The notes under the pieces are model-generated. The model did not search any database. It saw only the letters and a list, made by a program, of their open reading frames with translations, and was not told the origin of the DNA. This document shows, piece after piece, positions 14,701 to 19,628 of a DNA stretch of 19,628 nucleotides. Source of the DNA: Cellvibrionales bacterium UBA1854 (GTDB lineage: Bacteria; Pseudomonadota; Gammaproteobacteria; Pseudomonadales; Porticoccaceae); contig DDII01000045.1 of NCBI GenBank assembly GCA_002338445.1, forward strand, positions 1,749-21,376, written 5' to 3'. Position numbers and translations under genes: made by a program. The first letter of the stretch is position 1; each line of letters opens with the position of its first letter.

Positions 14701-17700
14701 CTAACCACGAATATTAATGATAGTTTGCGTCAGCGACGAACTTGTCTCAATCGCCTTAGCATTCGCCTGGAAGTTCCGCTGAGCCGTTATCAGATCTACC
14801 AATTCGGACGTCAAATCAACATTGGACCTCTCCCTAGCGCCTGCACGAATTGTACCGTATCCAGCCGCCCCGGGCTCATTGAGTATGGCATCTCCGGATT
14901 TTGAGGACTGTGAAAAAGTAGTATCACCAATCTGACGAAGTCCCTTAGGAGTTGCAAAGTTTGCAATCAAAATTTTTCCTAGCGATTTTTGAGATCCGTT
15001 AGAGTAACTTGCTTCTACAAGTCCGTTATCACCAATACTCACACCCACAAGATCGCCTTCTGGCCGCCCGTTCTGTGTCTGACTCAACACCGAGAATGGG
15101 CTATTAAACTGAGTGCTCCGCTGATAGTCTAAGTCAACAGTTCCCCCGATCACGTCCGCGCTCTTAAGCGTAATCATCGAGTTCGGGGATACTATCGTAC
15201 CGGCAGTGCTGAACGTCAACTCACCACGATCAAGGAATATCGGTGTCCAATATGGAACATTGTTTTCCTCAAATTCGCCGCCGTCAGTTGTCTCGATCCA
15301 CTCTCCCTCTGCGTTCTGCTTAACATACAATGTACTGGTACCTGACATATCGGGCTCTAATTCAATGAAGGATGAAGATGAACCAAATCCGGGATCTACT
15401 CCCTCAAATCCAAAATCAGAATGACCTGCAATCTGAATGAAGGAGTCCGAAGTGGTCGTGGACCCGGTTATGGTAATCGCACCCGTTGCCTCGCTATAGC
15501 TCACATTAATACCCGATACAGAACGTCCCAAAGAGTCAGCCATTAAATTTATCTGCTCTTCCATGTGAGTCGTAAACAACCCGATTGAATAGGATCCCTT
15601 TTCTAACTGAATCTGCTTGGAAATACCGTCAATAATTACAGTCAAACTTCTATTATCGTCGTTGACGGGGAATGCCTTTCGGGCATCTACGCCCATGACG
15701 TTTCCAGTGACGCTCGCAGGCTGAGATACAATTCCCCGCTCGGCTGGCTTGTTCTCAATCAAGGACACGTTCGGAGCCACAACTTGGTCTCCAGTGTCGA
15801 AGCCAAAGAGTGAAACGTTTAACGCCGCCTTGTCAATATCTTCCCTAAGGTTCGAGTTGGGGTACAAATCTGTGATAGAAATACTCGAAGTATCACCAGT
15901 CGTGCCGGAGGAGAAAATAAAATTGTTATCTGCATAAGTCACATTAATACCAAACCTTTGATCCTTCACTGGAATAGTTAACGCAGCTTTCGGGGGAGCA
16001 ACGCTGATAAATGTATCGGCAAGATCGGTATCCACAATTGACGCTGTAGTACCGCCTGAGGTTCCAGTTGGATCATAGGTAGCCTGTACGGTACCACCGC
16101 CAGCGCCGAATAAAGGATTTATTGCGGTTGCATCCGCCGGATCATAGCCCGAGGCAACATTTGCGTTTACAGCACCTACCGCAGAAAAGTTAATCTGACC
16201 AACGTCATCTCTCGTCTGCTGAATTCTCCATCCGACCCTTGCATAATCCCAAGAGACAGTTACATCCTCAAAACCAGTAGTCTGAGCCAATTTTTGATTA
16301 AATGCCACCGCTAGGTTTTCTGGCTGTATAAAGTTGCTGTTAACCCCCTCATCATCTGCAGTCATGAGCGCATCATTCATCTGTGAATTTACAACAATTG
16401 TTTGTGCTACAACATTTGTACCATCCGCTGCAACATACGCTTCTTGATCAAGAGTGAAAATAGGCTTAGTCGCGACAGGCAACTTCGGAGTCGCTGGGTT
16501 CTCGGGATCAATTTGGTTGTTTCCGTAAAACATTGTTAGACCATCGGTTCCATTGTCAGTGATAGTAAACTGTAAATCTGCTAAAACAGGACCGGCAGCA
16601 ACTGCAGCCGAACCCGCATTGGCAGCATCTCCGGTTAAAGCCGCAAAAATGTTGGCTCGTGTTGCGCCAGCGTTATAAGTCACCTGGACTGTGCTGGTAC
16701 CATCATTGAGGCTAAAGGTACCGCCGGTTGCAGCTAGATCAGCATCAGCGAGAGGAACTTTGCCTGTGCGCATGTAATCTTGGATAATATCAGTAGTATT
16801 GAGAATAAACTGCCCATCAAGATCACCATCATTGGTGTAACGCGTAATCTGAAGTTTTTGGGACTCTTCCTTGGTGTAATCAAAACGTCCAGAATCTCCA
16901 AACCGAGAGTTTAAAACATTTTCCAACTCTTGGGCAATCTGGGTACCCGACCTTGGTACGGTGCTACCTGCTAAATGCTCTAAACCAACTTTAACGTCGG
17001 CAGAACCATCAATTGACATTGCGAAAAGGTCCTTCAGCTCCTCCCGCGAGTATCCTGAGAAATCAAAACCATCACTACCATTTGTCAAATTTAAGGCGTC
17101 TATGTTCGCGGTGCCACCCATATCTGAAAGTTCAATGCTTGCAGCACTAGATGGAATTGGCTCTGCCAAATTATCAAATGAATATTTTTTGTAAAGTGTA
17201 CCCTGCGTAATGAGGTATTTATCACTCTCTGTACTTGTTCGCTGTAACTCTTGCAACTCAGTTTGCGACTTAATCTCACCGTACTTATTGATATACATCG
17301 GGTCACCAGCATTCTCGGCCTTCTGAATCAAAGCAGTGTCGATTGGCTGCGCTACTCCGTTGTCATCAGTGATAAAAACATGAGTCTGGTACTTATTGAA
17401 TGGATCGTCAGCAGTTGCGGTTTGTGTCTTCACGTAATAAATTGTTGCTAGATTTGCGGAACCTGAAGTTCCAAACACCGTCAAAGAAGTTGTCTTGTGA
17501 TATGTGTCAGGGTTCGATGGATTAAAGGCCTCCGTTATCGGTGTCACTTGAGCGGGAAGATTCAAACCCAACTCGATCTCGGTAGTGGGTTGAAATTCTG
17601 CAACCGTCTTCCGAGGAATTGTCATCGCGCTTGGATCCTGTGAAAAGTCAGCCTTATTCGTTGAATCTACCGGCAACGACTGCAGAGCCTGACCAGAACT

Positions 17701-18051
17701 ATTTACCATCTGATTCTGCTCGTTAAGCATGAAAGCGCCATTTCTGGTATAAACTTTCGTACCATCCGAAGACTCTAGAGCAAAGAAACCGTCTCCCGCA
17801 ATCGCTAAATCGAGAGCGTTTGCAGAATTTTCAATATTACCTTGACTGAACTCCTGACTAACCTCTTTTAAAGACACACCACGTCCAATAACCGAACTAG
17901 ATTTCTCCAGTGGTGAGGTGGCAAATATGTCACCAAAGTCTGCTTCAGAACGCTTGAACCCCCCTGTCCCCGAGTTGGCTATGTTGTTAGACGTAACCGA
18001 CAGCTGGGTAGTCGCAGCGTTCAACCCCGTTAATGAAGTATAAAATGACAT
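14701..18051 (-). CDS. flgE: Flagellar hook protein FlgE, greatly enlarged
   Basis: Subunit of the flexible hook. 1116 aa against about 400-460 in enteric bacteria and Pseudomonas; members of about 700-870 aa are known in Helicobacter and Campylobacter. The N-terminus MSFYTSLTGLNAATTQLSV and SNNIANSGTGGFKRSEADF (1-40), GNIENSANALDLAIAGDGFF (about 73-92) and the C-terminus RERSNVDLTSELVDLITAQR and FQANAKAIETSSSLTQTI are canonical. Everything between about 150 and 970 is beta-rich, Asp/Thr/Gly-rich exposed domain with no cysteine seen. One segment (about 810-880: VIIDGISKQIQLEKGSYS onward) resembles the carbohydrate-module-like inserts seen in other long hook proteins. The reading frame is open over 3.3 kb, so the size is not an annotation artefact. 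AGGAG lies 8 bases before the ATG. It follows flgD by 34 bases. Confidence 0.96.
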   Translation of the reverse strand: MSFYTSLTGLNAATTQLSVTSNNIANSGTGGFKRSEADFGDIFATSPLEKSSSVIGRGVSLKEVSQEFSQGNIENSANALDLAIAGDGFFALESSDGTKVYTRNGAFMLNEQNQMVNSSGQALQSLPVDSTNKADFSQDPSAMTIPRKTVAEFQPTTEIELGLNLPAQVTPITEAFNPSNPDTYHKTTSLTVFGTSGSANLATIYYVKTQTATADDPFNKYQTHVFITDDNGVAQPIDTALIQKAENAGDPMYINKYGEIKSQTELQELQRTSTESDKYLITQGTLYKKYSFDNLAEPIPSSAASIELSDMGGTANIDALNLTNGSDGFDFSGYSREELKDLFAMSIDGSADVKVGLEHLAGSTVPRSGTQIAQELENVLNSRFGDSGRFDYTKEESQKLQITRYTNDGDLDGQFILNTTDIIQDYMRTGKVPLADADLAATGGTFSLNDGTSTVQVTYNAGATRANIFAALTGDAANAGSAAVAAGPVLADLQFTITDNGTDGLTMFYGNNQIDPENPATPKLPVATKPIFTLDQEAYVAADGTNVVAQTIVVNSQMNDALMTADDEGVNSNFIQPENLAVAFNQKLAQTTGFEDVTVSWDYARVGWRIQQTRDDVGQINFSAVGAVNANVASGYDPADATAINPLFGAGGGTVQATYDPTGTSGGTTASIVDTDLADTFISVAPPKAALTIPVKDQRFGINVTYADNNFIFSSGTTGDTSSISITDLYPNSNLREDIDKAALNVSLFGFDTGDQVVAPNVSLIENKPAERGIVSQPASVTGNVMGVDARKAFPVNDDNRSLTVIIDGISKQIQLEKGSYSIGLFTTHMEEQINLMADSLGRSVSGINVSYSEATGAITITGSTTTSDSFIQIAGHSDFGFEGVDPGFGSSSSFIELEPDMSGTSTLYVKQNAEGEWIETTDGGEFEENNVPYWTPIFLDRGELTFSTAGTIVSPNSMITLKSADVIGGTVDLDYQRSTQFNSPFSVLSQTQNGRPEGDLVGVSIGDNGLVEASYSNGSQKSLGKILIANFATPKGLRQIGDTTFSQSSKSGDAILNEPGAAGYGTIRAGARERSNVDLTSELVDLITAQRNFQANAKAIETSSSLTQTIINIRG

Positions 18052-18085
18052 TCTTCAGTCTCCTGTTTACTCAACCTTATCCAAA

Positions 18086-18769
18086 TCACATACTGATCCG
18101 CTTTACGTCAGCCATCGACACAAGCGACCCATCACCAATTTCTAGCGCCATCTCCTGCAAAACAGGATTCCAATTAACGCTCCTAACTTTTGCCAATGTC
18201 GTAACCGGCACTGACTCTAACTTTCCATTTCTCGTCACGCTTGCCGCCATGATATAATCGCCTCCTGGCGCCATCTGTCCCTGTAAATTCATACCGTTCC
18301 AATTTAAATCGACCTTACCGGGCAATCGATTTCCCGTGGTCTCACGATATACAAGCTCACCAGCTGAATCATAGACACTCATCGTCACCGAATCCGCTCC
18401 ACTCTCCAAATCTATGCTTCCAGAGGTAATTGCCCCTTCCTCCGCGTTAAAAAAACCGCCCTCTACCGCTACACTCTTCCCGACTAGGTTTGCGCCTGCG
18501 AGCATCTGATCTCTTTGCATTCCCCCAACCATTGCGTCCATGGAATCTCTGATACTGTAATTGGCCTCAAGCGTAGAAAATTGCGCTAATTGGGCCACAA
18601 AAGCCTCGTTTTCCATTGGATTCAATGGGTCTTGATTGTTTAGTTGTGTTGTGAACAGCTTCAAAAACGCATCGCGACCCATATCGTCTTGAGATGTATC
18701 TCGAGTGAGCTGTTCTTCTTCATACTGAGAAGTTGTAAGTATGGACGCCGCTGAAATAGGTGAGGTCAT
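18086..18769 (-). CDS. flgD: Hook-capping protein FlgD
   Basis: Scaffold that caps the growing hook and is later replaced by FlgK. 227 aa, usual length. The N-terminal signature is clear: DAFLKLFTTQLNNQDPLNPM (33-52) followed by ENEAFVAQLAQFSTLE. The C-terminal half has GKSVAVEGGFF and a beta-sandwich/Tudor-like region with MSVYDSAGELVYRE and the WNGMNLQGQMAPGGDYIM segment, as in FlgD. The start ATG is 3 bases past the flgC stop, with AAGG about 8 bases ahead overlapping the flgC end, so coupled translation is likely. Confidence 0.96.
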   Translation of the reverse strand: MTSPISAASILTTSQYEEEQLTRDTSQDDMGRDAFLKLFTTQLNNQDPLNPMENEAFVAQLAQFSTLEANYSIRDSMDAMVGGMQRDQMLAGANLVGKSVAVEGGFFNAEEGAITSGSIDLESGADSVTMSVYDSAGELVYRETTGNRLPGKVDLNWNGMNLQGQMAPGGDYIMAASVTRNGKLESVPVTTLAKVRSVNWNPVLQEMALEIGDGSLVSMADVKRISM

Positions 18770-18772
18770 TTC

Positions 18773-19198
18773 TTATACCTTGGTTAGCTCAAGCGTTCGC
18801 ATCATAAGCTGCTTTGTGGTGTTTACAACCTCCACATTATTCTGATAACTTCTTCCCGCAGCCATCATTTCAACCATCTCAGTCACTTCATTAACATTTG
18901 ACGCGTAGACGAACCCGTTTTCATCAGCTTTAGGATTACCCGGATCTCGCACTTTCCGATTAATTGCGGGATCATCAACCATTCCGACAACTTTTACTCC
19001 GCCTAGGTACTTAGCGCCTTGGGTAAGTTGCTCCTCCCTTAATAGGGCCTCAAATACGGGACGTTTCGCCTTGTAAGCTGTCTGCGGTGAAGACCCCACT
19101 GTCGAGCCATTTGCCATATTTGAAGCAATTGAATTGAGTCTGACCATCTGAGCGTTCAAAGCAGTGGCAGCGATCCCGAGAATGTTATCCATAGACAT
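18773..19198 (-). CDS. flgC: Proximal rod protein FlgC
   Basis: Rod subunit, 141 aa, normal size. N-terminal MSMDNILGIAATALNAQMVR and LNSIASNMANGSTVG (20-34), then a short variable part with VVDDPAINRKV-like sequence (here GMVDDPAINRKVRDPGNP), and the C-terminal block FVYASNVNEVTEMVEMMAAG, RSYQNNVEVVNTTKQLM, ending TLELTKV. This matches FlgC closely. AGGAG of its ribosome-binding site overlaps the flgB stop (GGAGAGTAG), 5 bases between genes. A second in-frame ATG two codons in is an equally possible start. Confidence 0.96.
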   Translation of the reverse strand: MSMDNILGIAATALNAQMVRLNSIASNMANGSTVGSSPQTAYKAKRPVFEALLREEQLTQGAKYLGGVKVVGMVDDPAINRKVRDPGNPKADENGFVYASNVNEVTEMVEMMAAGRSYQNNVEVVNTTKQLMMRTLELTKV

Positions 19199-19203
19199 AT
19201 TTG

Positions 19204-19599
19204 CTACTCTCCTCTTAAGGCTTTTCGAAAGCCGCCAATATCACTTTCCAAAAATCTGAGCGTTGCCTGATACTTCGCAGCTGCTTTACCGTATTTTGCT
19301 TGCTCGACGCTCATTTCCACAGTATTCCCGTCGAGAGGGGTGTTAAACGGAATGCTGTATTTAAGTGCTGCCTGAGCACGATCAGGCTTTCCGCCAAGGT
19401 GATCCTTGTGCGTTGTAACCACCGAATTGTGCTCAATGTCTGCAAGTGTCTCCCTAAGTGCTTGTTCGAAATCAATATCCCTTGCCTTATAGTTTGGAGT
19501 GTCAACGTTGGCTATATTCTTGGATAGCACTTCCATCCGCTGGGTACGCAACTGAAGCGCCGCCTCATGTAATCTAAATGCCGATTCGAACACTTTCAT
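19204..19599 (-). CDS. flgB: Proximal rod protein FlgB
   Basis: First rod subunit, joining the rod to the MS-ring/FliE. 131 aa, normal size. MKVFESAFRLHEAALQLRTQ, then EVLSKNIANVDTPNYKARDI (23-42) and DFEQALRE form the FlgB N-terminal signature. GNTVEMSVEQAKYGKAAAKY (about 95-114) and the helical end with FLESDIGGFRKALRG match the family C-terminus. Only 29 bases upstream are visible, with GGAAA near the ATG. The promoter and any upstream genes such as flgA or flgM lie outside the window. It is the first visible gene of the flgBCDEF block. Confidence 0.96.
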   Translation of the reverse strand: MKVFESAFRLHEAALQLRTQRMEVLSKNIANVDTPNYKARDIDFEQALRETLADIEHNSVVTTHKDHLGGKPDRAQAALKYSIPFNTPLDGNTVEMSVEQAKYGKAAAKYQATLRFLESDIGGFRKALRGE

Positions 19600-19628
19600 A
19601 ACTTTTCCATTAAAGTTTTACCAAAATC

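Overview
The window is a flagellar structural-gene locus from a Gram-negative bacterium, probably a marine gammaproteobacterium. The P-ring and L-ring genes (flgI, flgH) show an outer membrane. Two clean sigma-54 (-24/-12) promoters point to a polar-flagellum style hierarchy of the Vibrio/Pseudomonas/Cellvibrionales kind, and the TRAP permease pair is common in marine proteobacteria. The taxonomic call is inference; there is no rRNA gene here.

Layout. Almost everything lies on the minus strand, so transcription runs from right to left. From the right edge come flgB-flgC-flgD-flgE-flgF (19599 to 13897), tightly packed: proximal rod, hook cap and hook. A 401-base gap follows that holds a sigma-54 promoter (13620-13635) and upstream binding-site candidates. 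The second block is flgG-flgH-flgI-flgJ-flgK-flgL-fliD (13495 to 4118): distal rod, L and P rings, rod cap, hook-filament junction proteins and filament cap. A two-gene TRAP transporter unit (dctQ, dctM; 2100-4008) sits on the plus strand, tail to tail with fliD. Then comes a 1.2-kb intergenic stretch with no convincing gene. It carries the sigma-54 promoter (1180-1195) and upstream sites of a flagellin gene, fliC, which starts at 915 and runs off the left edge.

How it works together. FlgB, FlgC, FlgF and FlgG build the rod. FlgJ caps the rod, and FlgI and FlgH form the bushing rings. FlgD caps the growing hook made of FlgE. FlgK and FlgL join hook to filament, and FliD caps the filament made of FliC. 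The flgG operon and fliC share promoter architecture: a composite upstream element of about 48 bp (TGCC-N8-GGCA-N17-ATTGCCGGWWTGTCA) lies 85 bases upstream of one -24 box and 95 bases upstream of the other. This suggests one enhancer-binding activator controls both.

The main oddities are the very large hook protein FlgE (1116 aa) and junction protein FlgK (1105 aa, with tandem internal repeats), a FlgJ without the muramidase domain, an orphan TRAP permease pair without a binding-protein gene separating fliD from fliC, and the shared regulatory element. I see no CRISPR, IS element, tRNA or rRNA. Apart from these features the locus is a conventional flagellar cluster. The shared upstream element is the most novel-looking item.
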